From contig NZ_BAABJQ010000045.1 in NCBI RefSeq assembly GCF_039543385.1, forward strand, positions 1 through 56,716: a DNA stretch of 56,716 bases, given 5' to 3'. This stretch comes from Rugosimonospora acidiphila. GTDB lineage: Bacteria > Actinomycetota > Actinomycetes > Mycobacteriales > Micromonosporaceae. The translations under genes and the position numbers were made by a program. The notes below the pieces were generated by a model. That model searched no databases. It had not been told where the DNA came from and worked only from the letters and a program-made list of their open reading frames with translations. Each line of letters starts with the position of its first letter. Position 1 is the first letter of the stretch. Positions 9,113 to 17,001 of this stretch are shown here, piece after piece.

Positions 9113-10126
9113 TCACGTTGGTAGCGAAGTCAGCGGCACCAACTGGCGGTAGGGGCTCATCTGGTAACCCCCGAAGTACGGGTAGGGGATGATCCGGTGG
9201 TGGGTGCCGCCGTCCCCGGACTGCTCGTACCCCAGGTAGCTGGTCATGGCGGCGTCCGCCCAATGGTCGAAGATCACCACGTGGCCCGCCAGATCGGGCG
9301 CTGGGTTGATCAGTAGGTCGCCCGGGCGTAGCTCGGTCTTCTGGATGGGCGTGGACCGGGCGGCTAACGCCGCGGTGTTCAGGCCGGGTCCGGCCAGCCC
9401 GAGAGCCATGGACGCGTACCCGGAGCAGTCCCGGCGGTACCCCTGTAACCAGGTCGTGGGGTCGCCGCTGGACAGGTACGGCACGGGTCCGCCGTGCCAC
9501 GCGGTCAGCCATGTCGATGCCCGAGCCAGCACCGCGACGCCTGACAGACAGCCCGAGGTAGTAGCGGGTTGCCCGCTGGTGCTCACCAACTCGTTGACGA
9601 GCAGCGTCGCGTCCTGCTCCCACTTCGCGTAGGCGTCGGGATGCCCGCTGCCTTGTACCGCTTGTGCCGCGTCGGCCAGCGTCATCGTCTGCCAGTTCGG
9701 GACGTCCGACAGCTTCTGGTAGAACCGGGTCGCGGCGTATTCGGGGTCGTGGAGTTGGTCGGGTGTCCCCCAGCCCTGGGAGGGCCGCTGCTGGAACAGG
9801 CCGATCGAGTCGTCGTCGCCGCCTGGGTTGTTGATCAGGGATGACTCCTGCATGGCGGTGGCGACGGCGATGATCCAGCCGCGCGCCGGCACGGACAGTC
9901 GACCGCCGACCGTGATGATGGTGGCGGCGTTGCCGACCTGCTTGGCGTTCCACGTGCTGGTGTCGGAGGCGGAGCCGTGGGTGTCCGCGAGGGCTGTGCC
10001 GGTCGGGGTGGGGCAAGCGGCGGTGGCGGCGCTGTTTGCGAACATCAGGGACCCGGCTACCCCGGTGCACAGCAGGACGGCCACGACGACTGTGAGGGCG
10101 ATGCCGGTGAGCGTTCGTGTGGTCAT
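9113..10126 (-). CDS. Secreted cell-wall hydrolase of the conjugation system (lysozyme-like plus NlpC/P60-like)
   Basis: 337 residues from the ATG at 10126 (GAGGAG 8 nt upstream). Residues about 6-30 form a signal or anchor segment. The first domain (WIIAVATAMQESSLINN, then DSIGLFQQRPSQGWGTPDQL) resembles lysozyme-like transglycosylases, with E in MQES as the likely acid. The second part has DCSGYASMALGL, with Cys as the probable NlpC/P60 nucleophile, and GHVVIFDHW as the His motif. Such two-domain hydrolases open peptidoglycan locally for type IV secretion in Gram-positives. It is separated from the T4SS core by 8 kb but belongs to it functionally. Confidence 0.82.
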   Translation of the reverse strand: MTTRTLTGIALTVVVAVLLCTGVAGSLMFANSAATAACPTPTGTALADTHGSASDTSTWNAKQVGNAATIITVGGRLSVPARGWIIAVATAMQESSLINNPGGDDDSIGLFQQRPSQGWGTPDQLHDPEYAATRFYQKLSDVPNWQTMTLADAAQAVQGSGHPDAYAKWEQDATLLVNELVSTSGQPATTSGCLSGVAVLARASTWLTAWHGGPVPYLSSGDPTTWLQGYRRDCSGYASMALGLAGPGLNTAALAARSTPIQKTELRPGDLLINPAPDLAGHVVIFDHWADAAMTSYLGYEQSGDGGTHHRIIPYPYFGGYQMSPYRQLVPLTSLPT

Positions 10127-10170
10127 GATGGTCACTCCTCGGGAGGTTGGCGGGCACGGCGGGGAGCGGG

Positions 10171-10632
10171 TCAGGCGGCGAGTGTTGCCCCGAGTGGTCG
10201 CCGCGACGGTGCGGCTGCGGGTGTCGCGTACCGCCTGGGCTCGGCTGCCATCGGTGCGGCGGGCGTGGCGGTGGACGTGAACCAGCCGGCGAAGTGGCCG
10301 CGGGCGGTCGGTACGGTGGCGAGTCCCTGCGCGGTGCCGGCTCGGCCTCGCGGCCTCGGTGCGGGCATCTGCCGTGGTGCGGCTACCGGGCGAGCGTCGG
10401 TGGCAGCGCGGCGGGCGCACTGTTCGGCGTGTAGGGCGGCGCGTAGTGCCCAACAGGCGCCTTGTTGCCCGCGGCACTGCAGGTTGGCGCAGTTCCCGTC
10501 GGGACCGGGGCGGTGGGCGGCCGCGACGTCGACCGCGAGTGCCCACAGCAGCCGGTCCGTGACGTCGTCCGGCGGCTGTACCCGGTCACTGGTGCGGTGC
10601 TGCGGGCGGGGGTGGTGCGGTCGGTGCGTCAT
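10171..10632 (-). CDS. Unidentified Cys-containing, Ala/Arg/Pro-rich protein
   Basis: 153 residues from the ATG at 10632, with GGAAGG about 9 nt upstream. The first half is predicted helical (TDRLLWALAVDVAAAHRPG) and holds four Cys in the pattern C-x4-C-x6-C-x11-C (NCANLQCRGQQGACWALRAA onward), which could bind a metal or form disulfides. The C-terminal half is rich in Ala, Pro and Arg and probably disordered. The family is unknown. It lies 44 bp upstream of the cell-wall hydrolase gene in the same direction, so the two may be co-transcribed. Confidence 0.6.
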   Translation of the reverse strand: MTHRPHHPRPQHRTSDRVQPPDDVTDRLLWALAVDVAAAHRPGPDGNCANLQCRGQQGACWALRAALHAEQCARRAATDARPVAAPRQMPAPRPRGRAGTAQGLATVPTARGHFAGWFTSTATPAAPMAAEPRRYATPAAAPSRRPLGATLAA

Positions 10633-10823
10633 GGCTGCTGGCCTTCCGTCGACTGGTTGCGGGCACGGATCGCCGCCCGACTCGCCAGGGCCTGGGAGCT
10701 CCATGTCCTGATGGCGGGCCGGACAGCGACCAGCACTGATCGACGCTTATCTCTTGACGAAGGTCAAGTCGTGGTCGGTCGGCGTCAGATTCGCCCCGCT
10801 CAGCACGACGACAGGTGGCCGGG

Positions 10824-11282
10824 TCAGATGGTCGGGTCAGGCTCGAGGTGCACCCGGGTGGGGTCGACGATCGACAGCAGGCGGCGGGGCACGCCGCTCC
10901 AGTGGCGTCCGTCGTCGCCGCCGAGCTTGACGAAGGAGACGCGACCCATGCCCGCGTCGCGGAGCACCACGTACAGCTCACCGGGGGGCTGCTTCCAGCC
11001 CCCACCGGAGACGGTGACCAAGGTGCCCTGGTGCAACGGCGGCGTATAGGGCATCGTCACCGCCGCCGGGGTAACGGTGGTGGTGGTGCTGTCGGTGTCG
11101 GGCGCGGGCCGCAGATCCCCGGGATTGACCCGGACGGGTCGGCCGCCGGCGGCTGGTTCGATGATGACGTTGACCGGCAGCAGCCGGGTCACGCGGTAGA
11201 CGATGCCCAGATGCCTGGGGCGGGCCACGGCGGGGTCGATGATCACTCGGTCGCCGATGGCGTAGGTGTGGGTGCTGGTCAT
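10824..11282 (-). CDS. Unidentified beta-rich protein, possibly two SH3-like barrels
   Basis: 152 residues from the ATG at 11282 (AAGGAG 10 nt upstream). Two similar halves can be seen: YAIGDRVIIDPAVARPRHLGIVYRV near the start and QGTLVTVSGGGWKQPPGELYVVL in the second half. Each looks like a KOW/SH3-like small barrel with a G-D/T-x-V start. They are joined by a Thr-rich linker. Such modules bind nucleic acid or protein partners, but no function can be assigned. The region between it and the next gene upstream holds a hairpin (11363-11386), so it may have its own promoter. Confidence 0.68.
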   Translation of the reverse strand: MTSTHTYAIGDRVIIDPAVARPRHLGIVYRVTRLLPVNVIIEPAAGGRPVRVNPGDLRPAPDTDSTTTTVTPAAVTMPYTPPLHQGTLVTVSGGGWKQPPGELYVVLRDAGMGRVSFVKLGGDDGRHWSGVPRRLLSIVDPTRVHLEPDPTI

Positions 11283-11362
11283 TGCCGATCTGCTCCTTGT
11301 CAGGGGAACGGTCTTCGGCAGCGGGTCGCCGAAGCAGGAACCGGGGGTGTGCGTGCCGCCGA

Positions 11363-11386
11363 GCCGGCGGGCGCCAGCCCGCCGGC
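11363..11386 (-). terminator. 10-bp GC hairpin after the gene at 11416-12021
   Basis: Perfect stem GCCGGCGGGC/GCCCGCCGGC with a 4-nt loop, 30 nt past the stop of the upstream minus-strand gene. It has no T-run, as is usual for actinomycete terminators. Confidence 0.6.
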
Positions 11387-11415
11387 GTGTTGAGGCCGGG
11401 GCTATGTGGCGGCGG

Positions 11416-12021
11416 TCAGTTCTGCGCTGGCCATCCGGTTGTGGCCAGTCGGGCGAGCGCGGGGTAGGTGGCGGGCAGGTCGTCGCGGTTGGGGTGTTCG
11501 TCGAGGAGCACGACCGGCCCGGTTTCGGTGGCGCGGCGGCTGAGCTGGTAGAACCGGCCGTCGATGTCGACGGCCTCGACGCGGCGCAGCGTGGTGGGTT
11601 CCTCGGCGTCGGCGAGCACGTCGTCGTAGCAGACCGCCCAGGCCAGCAGCCGCAGCCCGGGTAGCGGCTCGGACAGCGCGAGGCGTAGTGCGGCGAGGTC
11701 GTCGGGATGCAGCGGCGCATCCTCGTGCCGTGTCCGGCCGCTGCTCGTGATGTGGTCGCCCGCCGCGGCCGGACGGGGGGCGAGAGTGTCGGCGAATCGG
11801 TGTAGCAGGGCGGGCAGCGTGTGGTGGTGGGGGTCGCCCAGCAGCGGCAGTTGCAGGATGCGCAGCTGCCGCAGGTGGCAGCGCACGGGACCGATCGGGC
11901 GGTCTTGGGCCAGGACGATGGTGCCCAGCTGCTCGGGCTCGCCCATAGGGGCGGGCGGTGTGTCGTGCTGGGCCTGCAGCAGGCATTCGGTCAGGGCATG
12001 GACGGTGGGAAACGACAGCAC
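11416..12021 (-). CDS. Unidentified acidic cytoplasmic protein, 201 residues
   Basis: The GTG at 12021 follows GGAGG with 5-nt spacing; the frame is open further upstream but overlaps the GGDEF gene and looks non-coding there. The protein is leucine- and histidine-rich, with PDDLAALRLALSEPLPGLRL and WAVCYDDVLADAEEP followed by strands VEAVDIDGRFYQLSRR and GPVVLLDEHP. It has no membrane segment or signal peptide. I do not recognise the family. Hairpins lie on both sides (12080-12113 upstream, 11363-11386 downstream), so it appears to be monocistronic. Confidence 0.68.
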   Translation of the reverse strand: MLSFPTVHALTECLLQAQHDTPPAPMGEPEQLGTIVLAQDRPIGPVRCHLRQLRILQLPLLGDPHHHTLPALLHRFADTLAPRPAAAGDHITSSGRTRHEDAPLHPDDLAALRLALSEPLPGLRLLAWAVCYDDVLADAEEPTTLRRVEAVDIDGRFYQLSRRATETGPVVLLDEHPNRDDLPATYPALARLATTGWPAQN

Positions 12022-12079
12022 GGGATCCTCCGCGGCGGGGTGGGTGGGTGGGTCGAGAACGTCAGGTGGGCGCGTGGCG

Positions 12080-12113
12080 GTGGCCTCGCGTCTGGTCGCG
12101 GACGCGAGGCCAC
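12080..12113 (-). terminator. 13-bp hairpin after the GGDEF gene
   Basis: Perfect stem GTGGCCTCGCGTC/GACGCGAGGCCAC with an 8-nt loop, 27 nt past the GGDEF stop and 58 nt before the next start codon on the same strand. Confidence 0.62.
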
Positions 12114-12140
12114 TGCCGGTTGACTGGTGAAGGCGCGGCT

Positions 12141-12797
12141 TTAGTGGGGGTGGCGCAGGTCCCGGCGGCGGGTGCCCGGCGGTGGGTCGGTGACCGGGCC
12201 GGGTTCTGTTGCGCCGTGGACGCCGCCTCCGGTTTGTTTGGCCTGGTACATGGCCGTGTCGGCCTGGTGCAGGAGGTTGCGGGGACTGATCCCGAGGGTG
12301 GCGGTGGTGTGCCCGACGCTGGCGCGCAGCGGCACCGCCTGTTCGCCGAGGCGGACGGGGGGATGGCTGACGGCGCGCCAGGCGGCGTGGGCGGCGGCGG
12401 CGATCTCGTCGGATCCGCCGGCGACCAGGAGGGCGAACTCGTCGCCGGACAGCCGCGCGGCCATGACCACCGGCGGCCCCAGGTGGGCCAGCCGTGTGCC
12501 GACTTCGGCGAGAAGGTCGTTGCCGGCTTCGTGGCCGAAGGTGTCGTTGATGGCCTTGAAGCCGTCCAGGTCGAGCATGACCAGCCCGAACGGTGTGGCG
12601 CGGCGCACGGTGCGGGTGACGGCCGCTGTCAGTGCCCGCCGATTGGGCAGGCCGGTGGTGGTGTCGTGTTCCGCGGCGTGCCGGGCCCGGGCCAGTGCCC
12701 GACGCTGATGCCATAGCGGGCCGCTGGTGCCGGCGAGTCCGGTCAGGAGTCCACCGGCGGCGGTGACGATCGAGGACCAGATGGGGGACACTTCCAT
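12141..12797 (-). CDS. GGDEF-domain diguanylate cyclase-like protein, membrane-anchored
   Basis: 218 residues; the ATG at 12797 follows AAGGAG. An N-terminal hydrophobic segment (about 8-24) could anchor it in the membrane. The GGDEF domain shows DTTTGLPNRRAL, the Mg-binding LDLDGFKAINDTFGH and the active-site loop as SGDEF (117-121). The conserved D/E pair is intact; Gly to Ser at the first position is tolerated in some active cyclases. No RxxD inhibitory site is visible just before the loop. If active it makes c-di-GMP from two GTP. A cyclase on a mobile element could alter host development or transfer. No EAL partner is present. Confidence 0.86.
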   Translation of the reverse strand: MEVSPIWSSIVTAAGGLLTGLAGTSGPLWHQRRALARARHAAEHDTTTGLPNRRALTAAVTRTVRRATPFGLVMLDLDGFKAINDTFGHEAGNDLLAEVGTRLAHLGPPVVMAARLSGDEFALLVAGGSDEIAAAAHAAWRAVSHPPVRLGEQAVPLRASVGHTTATLGISPRNLLHQADTAMYQAKQTGGGVHGATEPGPVTDPPPGTRRRDLRHPH

Positions 12798-12821
12798 TCA
12801 GCTCCTTGTTCGGAAGGAGCA

Positions 12822-12866
12822 CCGGGGGGCGGGCGTGGACCGGGAAGTTCGACGCGCGCCCCCCGG
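12822..12866 (-). terminator. 15-bp hairpin (one mismatch) after the winged-helix gene
   Basis: Arms 12822-12836 and 12852-12866 pair over 15 bp with a single mismatch and a 15-nt loop. It sits between the stop at 12891 and the GGDEF ribosome binding site. Confidence 0.55.
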
Positions 12867-12890
12867 GCTACCGGGAAGCGGGGCGGCGGG

Positions 12891-13796
12891 TCAGGCGCCG
12901 TCGCGGGCGAGGGCGAACGTGACCGGCTTCTCCATGGCGAGGACCGCGCGGCCGAGTCCGACGAGTTTCATCGCGGCGTTGTTGACCGCGCCCGCGCTGG
13001 CGTTTCTCGCGTCGGTTGCCTCGTTGGCCTTGTCGATCAGCTTGCACAGCTCGCTGACCTTGTAACACTGGTTGGGGTTGGCCTCGAGGATGTCGAGGAT
13101 CGCTCCGCGCAGCGTGCCCGGCGCCCGCCGGTCGTCCGCCGTCGCCGCCGGTTCGTTGTCCGGCCGGGTTTCAGTCGGCGCGTCGGCCGCCTGGCTGTCG
13201 GACGGCACGGTGATGGTCCCGGCCGCGTCCCCGGCCACCGGCTGAGGCTCGTCGGCGGCGGGTGAGGCGCTCGCTGCGGGGCCGTCCTCGTGCTCGTCGT
13301 CGGCCGCGCTGTGCGTGTTCTCGGCCGAGGTGGGGGACGTCGCCGCCTCGGCGGACTGCGCGGCCACGTCGACCGGAGTGTCCGGAAAATCGGTGGAGCG
13401 CGGCTGTTCAGGATCGTCGCGTGCGGCGCCGTCGCTGGTGTTCTCGCAGATGTCCGCGGCGGTCGTGTCCTTCGTATCGGCCGCGTCGACGGTGGGGCTG
13501 TCGGTCACCGCTGGCTGCGCGGTGGCCCGCCCTAGGTCGGTGAGTTGTTCGGCCTGGGTATGGCCGGCGTCGGTCAGGCGCCACAGGGTGCGGCCGTCCT
13601 CGCTGCGGAACGGCTCGGCGAAGCCAGCCGTTTCCAGGGCGCGCAGTTTAGGAGTGGTGGTGGAGTAGCCGAGGCAGGCTTCGGTGGCGGTCGCGGCCGC
13701 GGTGGCCTCACCGAGTCGGTGCAGCGCGGCGAGTACCTTTTCCGGGCCCGGGGCGAGTTCGGGCTTATCAGATGTGGTCGTGGGCTTGCCGGTCAT
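12891..13796 (-). CDS. Probable DNA-binding protein with winged-helix ends and a long acidic linker
   Basis: 301 residues; the ATG at 13796 is preceded by GGAGG. Residues about 18-90 (KVLAALHRLGEATAAATATE onward) resemble a winged helix that ends in a LWRLTDAGH wing. Residues about 95-230 are Ala/Asp/Glu/Pro-rich and probably disordered. Residues about 230-300 (LRGAILDILEANPNQCYKVSEL onward) form a second winged-helix-like domain. This layout suggests a regulator that bridges DNA sites or recruits a partner. An inverted repeat 51 nt upstream of the start (13847-13864) could be an operator for autoregulation. The family name is unknown. Confidence 0.72.
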   Translation of the reverse strand: MTGKPTTTSDKPELAPGPEKVLAALHRLGEATAAATATEACLGYSTTTPKLRALETAGFAEPFRSEDGRTLWRLTDAGHTQAEQLTDLGRATAQPAVTDSPTVDAADTKDTTAADICENTSDGAARDDPEQPRSTDFPDTPVDVAAQSAEAATSPTSAENTHSAADDEHEDGPAASASPAADEPQPVAGDAAGTITVPSDSQAADAPTETRPDNEPAATADDRRAPGTLRGAILDILEANPNQCYKVSELCKLIDKANEATDARNASAGAVNNAAMKLVGLGRAVLAMEKPVTFALARDGA

Positions 13797-13846
13797 GAGG
13801 GGATGGCCTCCGTTTCTCCTGCCCGCGGCAGGGTTGATGAGTCAGC

Positions 13847-13864
13847 GCGTGCACTGATGCACGC
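13847..13864. promoter_or_regulatory. Inverted repeat, candidate operator upstream of the winged-helix gene
   Basis: Perfect 7-bp arms GCGTGCA/TGCACGC around CTGA, centred about 60 nt upstream of the ATG at 13796. Its position suits a dimeric regulator, possibly the gene's own product. No second copy was noticed elsewhere. Confidence 0.4.
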
Positions 13865-14216
13865 TTCGACAAGGGGATGAATCAAGTCGTCTGCCCGGAT
13901 CGTGGGACTTATTCGCCGAGGGCTTACTCGGCGCGAGGCCACGGACACGCGCTAATGTCGGCCCTGGTCAGAGCCCTCGCGTCCGGTGACGCGCCGGTGG
14001 GCCGGTCGAACGACCGCTACCGGGCGGGCCGTGCGGGCGGTCTGGCGGCGCGGTTAGCGGTTGCCGGTCGGGTGGATCTGTCGGTAGGCGTCGTGCACCG
14101 CGTGGCGAATCGGATCGCTCCGCCCGCAGCTTGGGCAACTGGTGGTCTGCGCGTGGCCAGCCCACCAGTTGCGCGCCTTCCGCTAGAGGGATCCGGCGCC
14201 CGCCGCGGGTGGTGGA

Positions 14217-14248
14217 AGCCCGGGCACGGCTGTGGCCGTGCCCGGGCT
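14217..14248 (-). terminator. Strong 14-bp hairpin after the gene at 14389-14904
   Basis: Perfect stem AGCCCGGGCACGGC/GCCGTGCCCGGGCT with a TGTG loop, about 140 nt past the stop at 14389. It is one of the strongest hairpins in the window. Confidence 0.65.
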
Positions 14249-14388
14249 GGGCCGGCAAGTGGCCAGGTCGTACGGCAACGCGGAGCTCGGCGGCGTGGAG
14301 CGCCGCTGCTTAACGTGCGCCTATAACGCCGCTGCGTCGGGGATGGTGCCGGGCTCACGGCCGGGCCGGTGTTCGGGGGACGCCTGCA

Positions 14389-14904
14389 TCAGCTGCTAGC
14401 CCATCCGAAGAACAGCCAACCATCCGGCTCTGTCTGTGCCGCAGTGACCGCGGGGTCCTTGGTCACGGTGAGACTGAAGCTGTCGCTGGTCAGTCGGTCG
14501 CCCTTGGTGACGGTCTCGGCGTCGGTGACCAGTTGCCGGTCGCGGGCGATGCGACTCATCTCGGCGACGTGCTCGCTGGGCCGACCGGTCAGCGCGCGGG
14601 CCGGCAGGTTGTCCAGGCGCACGGTGCGGGTGGGCTTCTTGACCGGAATCGCCCCGGCAGGGCCCCACTTATCCGCGACCCGCGAGTCATCGCGGTTGAG
14701 CAGGTCGTCGGCCATGCGGGTGGCGTCGTCGTAGCTCATCGCCCGCTTGGTGATGATCACGAACTCGCTCTTCTCCGCGATGGTGCCGGTGTAGCCGCCG
14801 TGCCCGTGTTCCCATGCGACAGCGTCCACAGCGGTCCGGAACGCGTCGTGTACGTCTCGGCCGTCGCTGTAGACCTCGAAGGTGTCAGCGCCCACGGCGG
14901 TCAC
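14389..14904 (-). CDS. Unidentified protein coupled to the gene upstream
   Basis: About 171 residues from a GTG at 14904; another GTG at 14892 and an ATG at 14970 are alternatives, and all overlap or abut the stop of the upstream gene at 14885, so translation is probably coupled. It is a soluble protein with strands and helices (TFEVYSDGRDVHDAFRTAVD, EFVIITKRAMSYDDATRMAD). Its C-terminal half has a helix with SEHVAEMSRIARDRQLV, then a strand-rich end. No motif identifies an enzyme. It likely works with the product of 14885-15736. Confidence 0.62.
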   Translation of the reverse strand: MTAVGADTFEVYSDGRDVHDAFRTAVDAVAWEHGHGGYTGTIAEKSEFVIITKRAMSYDDATRMADDLLNRDDSRVADKWGPAGAIPVKKPTRTVRLDNLPARALTGRPSEHVAEMSRIARDRQLVTDAETVTKGDRLTSDSFSLTVTKDPAVTAAQTEPDGWLFFGWASS

Positions 14905-15736
14905 CGCCTTGTCGTGGCGTCGGCCAGGGCTTCCAGGGCCAGAGATAGGCGCCAACCGCGTAGTGGCCATCGCTGTCGGGGTACACCCGGTCGATTTCGG
15001 TCCATTGCTCTGTGTGGCCGTCGTCGTGGCTCCACGACACGGTCAGGACCTCACCGTCCAGGCGCAGGGCCGCGGTCTCGCCGGGCATGGGGTCATTGCG
15101 GCGGTCCTCGCTGCGGTAGATGGCCCGCAGGTCGGCGACCATGCCGCGAACGGTCGGAAGGGCGAAGCGGGCGATCACGTCGCCGTCACGGACGCTGTAG
15201 CCGTCGGCGACGAGCGCCGGGTAGGTGGCGTACCAGACGGCGGCGGCTGTGACCCGGGCGTGGACCCACTGTGTGTCGGGTGGGGCGATCTGTTCCCGGT
15301 GGTCGAGGACCAGGAACCGGTCGGGGCTGGCCAGGTCGCGGGGGTCGGCGTCGACCATCAGCCAGTGCCCGCCGTTGGCGGCGCCCTCCCGCAACTGGGC
15401 GATGAGCGGCCGACTATGAGAGTCGGGGTCGTGGTGGTTCAGGGGCCAAAACCTGTCGGCGTCGCCGGGGTGTGGTCGGCCCCGCCGCCCGGTCGGGACG
15501 TGTCGCCAGGTCCAGGCGGGCGCGGCGCGTAGGTCGCCGTCGTCGTCGTGTTGGTCGGGTAGGCCGTTGGAGGTCAGCAGGTCCTGCTCGTCCGTGGGGT
15601 TCCAGATCAGAGCGGGGCCGCGGTCAGCGGGGTGGTGGTGCGTGGAGGTGGCGCGCCAGGTCGGGCTGGCGATGGCGTGCTCGGCGACGGGTAGTACCTC
15701 GTCGAGCCGGAAGCACAGGCGTGTGGACATGGTCAT
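14885..15736 (-). CDS. Unidentified protein sharing a C-terminal module with the 4200-6155 product
   Basis: 283 residues; the ATG at 15736 is 12 nt after GGAGG, and a second ATG two codons on is possible. The protein is Trp- and Asp-rich, with ALIWNPTDEQDLL, RFLVLDHREQIAPP and VTAAAVWYATYPALVADGYS. Its C-terminus reads IDRVYPDSDGHYAVGAYLWP and parallels the IERIEPDQSGQYVVKGWSW part of the 651-residue protein, so a common module is present in both. The function is unknown. It forms a coupled pair with the downstream gene at 14389. Confidence 0.65.
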   Translation of the reverse strand: MTMSTRLCFRLDEVLPVAEHAIASPTWRATSTHHHPADRGPALIWNPTDEQDLLTSNGLPDQHDDDGDLRAAPAWTWRHVPTGRRGRPHPGDADRFWPLNHHDPDSHSRPLIAQLREGAANGGHWLMVDADPRDLASPDRFLVLDHREQIAPPDTQWVHARVTAAAVWYATYPALVADGYSVRDGDVIARFALPTVRGMVADLRAIYRSEDRRNDPMPGETAALRLDGEVLTVSWSHDDGHTEQWTEIDRVYPDSDGHYAVGAYLWPWKPWPTPRQGGDRRGR

Positions 15737-15832
15737 GGTGTGAAGTGGCCTCCGTGGATGAGTTGGGTGGGCGCCGGGCGCGCCGCCTGCGGGGTTGGCC
15801 CCAGGGTGGGTGGCGCGCCGGCGGCCGATTGG

Positions 15833-16189
15833 TCAGGCGGTGGGGGTGGCGTGCGCGGCCTGATAGGCCTGCCGGACCCGCGTGGGGATCATCCCGTGGG
15901 TGCGGGGTTCGGGCAGGTCGGCGGACTGCCAGTGCTCGGCCCACCAGGTACGGATCGTGGCGTTGCTGACCGGGTTGGCCTTTTGGGCGGCGCGCTGAGG
16001 GCGCGTTCTGCTGTTCCGCGTCTCGCGTCGTGCGGCCGCGATGAACGGTGCCAGGGCGGCGTGCAGCCGCTCCCGGTTGCTCTCCGACAGGTCGATCAGG
16101 TAGTCGACGCCTTCGAGCGCGAACCGGGAGGGTTCGACGCCGGCGGTGCTGCCGTCCAGGTCGTCAACGATGAGGTAGCGGGTTGCCAT
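15833..16189 (-). CDS. Lsr2-like nucleoid-associated protein with altered DNA-binding loop
   Basis: 118 residues, close to the usual Lsr2 length of about 112. The N-terminal dimerisation domain is clear: YLIVDDLDGS, then a strand, FALEGVDYLIDLSESNRERL and LAPFIAAARR. The C-terminal DNA-binding domain has NATIRTWWAEHW, then a loop and IPTRVRQAYQAAH. Canonical Lsr2 has an R-G-R motif before IP; here the matching place reads RTHGM, so the AT-hook-like grip on the minor groove is changed. Lsr2 silences AT-rich and foreign DNA; an element-borne copy may modulate host silencing or target other sequences. The ATG at 16189 follows AAGGA. Confidence 0.82.
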   Translation of the reverse strand: MATRYLIVDDLDGSTAGVEPSRFALEGVDYLIDLSESNRERLHAALAPFIAAARRETRNSRTRPQRAAQKANPVSNATIRTWWAEHWQSADLPEPRTHGMIPTRVRQAYQAAHATPTA

Positions 16190-16650
16190 GGTGTGGTGGG
16201 TCCTTCCCCTGTGCGGATATGGAGCAGCCCCGACGCCGGGACGGCGCGCGGGGCTGGGTAGTGCCGGGATTGGGTAGTGCCGGGGCTGGCTGCGGCGTCC
16301 TGGGGTTTGACGCTGATCGGCTGCCGCCGACGGCCACGCCCGTGGTGCGTTCGCTTGTCGTGACGGTTGGGGTGGTGGGCGGTCAGGCCGGTGACGAAAG
16401 CCTGGTGGGTGTGGCGGAGCCCGGTCGCTGCGCCGTTGAGGCCGCCGGTGGCGCGGGCCAGCGGCATGGCAGTCGCCTGCCGCGATAGCGGGGTTGCGCC
16501 GCGTACGGGTCGCGGGGTGGCTGAAGAGGGGAAGAGGGCCCGTCGCGCCGGCCGGGCTGTGGATGACGCCCCGGCCCGGGGGCGGCAGGCGGATCTCGCG
16601 CGGCTAGTGGGGCGGTGGTGGACGGGGTGCCCGCAGGGGCTCGAGTCGGC
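16190..16650. other. 461-bp gap without a gene; contains a hairpin
   Basis: Open frames here are Arg/Gly-rich shadows without start signals. A hairpin at 16226-16255 lies 36 nt before the Lsr2-like start. The rest shows no feature I can name. Confidence 0.45.
16226..16255 (-). terminator. Composite hairpin upstream of the Lsr2-like gene
   Basis: A 7-bp outer stem (AGCCCCG/CGGGGCT) and a 5-bp inner stem (CGCCG/CGGCG) are stacked with a small bulge and a GGA loop. It could terminate the small gene at 16651 or lie in the leader of the Lsr2-like mRNA. Confidence 0.45.
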
Positions 16651-16863
16651 TCACTCGACGTCGTGGATGGTCAGGATGTGGGCGCCGCACTCCTCTGGCT
16701 GGAAGACATTGCCGAGGCGCGACCACGCCTTGCCACATGCGGTGCAGCGCCACGCCTGGCCGAAGCCGGGTGCTCCGTAGTCGCCCCGATAGGTGAGCGT
16801 CCCCGCCGTCTGGCAGTCGTGGGAGGCCTGATCGCCGCCCGGCGTATCGATGCTTTTGCTCAC
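16651..16863 (-). CDS. Small putative zinc-ribbon protein
   Basis: 70 residues; the GTG at 16863 has AGGAG 8 nt upstream. It carries a Cys in HDCQTAG, a CxxC in WRCTACGKAW and a Cys/His group in EECGAHILTIH, which together could coordinate one zinc. The fold would be a small zinc ribbon of the kind used in nucleic-acid or protein binding. It stands alone in the array, with the gap of 16190-16650 downstream and the hairpin at 16915-16980 upstream. Confidence 0.66.
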   Translation of the reverse strand: MSKSIDTPGGDQASHDCQTAGTLTYRGDYGAPGFGQAWRCTACGKAWSRLGNVFQPEECGAHILTIHDVE

Positions 16864-16914
16864 TGCCGTTCTCCTTCTCGTCTCGCGGGTGGGTGTTGAC
16901 AGGCAAGGAAGGAG

Positions 16915-16980
16915 CCGGTCAGGCGGCGCGCACTCGTGTCCCCCGGGTACAGGGATGAGTGGCGCGCCGGCCTGACCGGT
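16915..16980 (-). terminator. Long imperfect inverted repeat after the gene at 17002-17433
   Basis: About 20-nt arms (16915-16934 and 16957-16980) pair with two single-base bulges around a 22-nt loop that itself contains TCCC/GGGA. It begins 22 nt past the stop at 17002. Confidence 0.5.
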
Positions 16981-17001
16981 TCTGACGGCTGAACGGGGAC
17001 T

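Larger units (their letters stand above)
13797..14388. other. 592-bp gene-free gap containing an inverted repeat and a terminator
   Basis: No convincing ORF is present; the open plus-strand frame at 13877-14326 is Arg/Gly-rich with no start signal. The gap holds the inverted repeat at 13847-13864 near the 5' end of the winged-helix gene and a strong hairpin at 14217-14248. It therefore likely contains the terminator of one unit and the promoter of the next. Confidence 0.5.

Noticed and set aside
16634..16644. 11-nt match (CAGGGGCTCGA) to the tRNA-Lys 3' region as a second attachment site
   Set aside because: The match stops after 11 nt, lies in the middle of same-type element genes, and shows no module boundary. 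A real att repeat should cover 20 nt or more.
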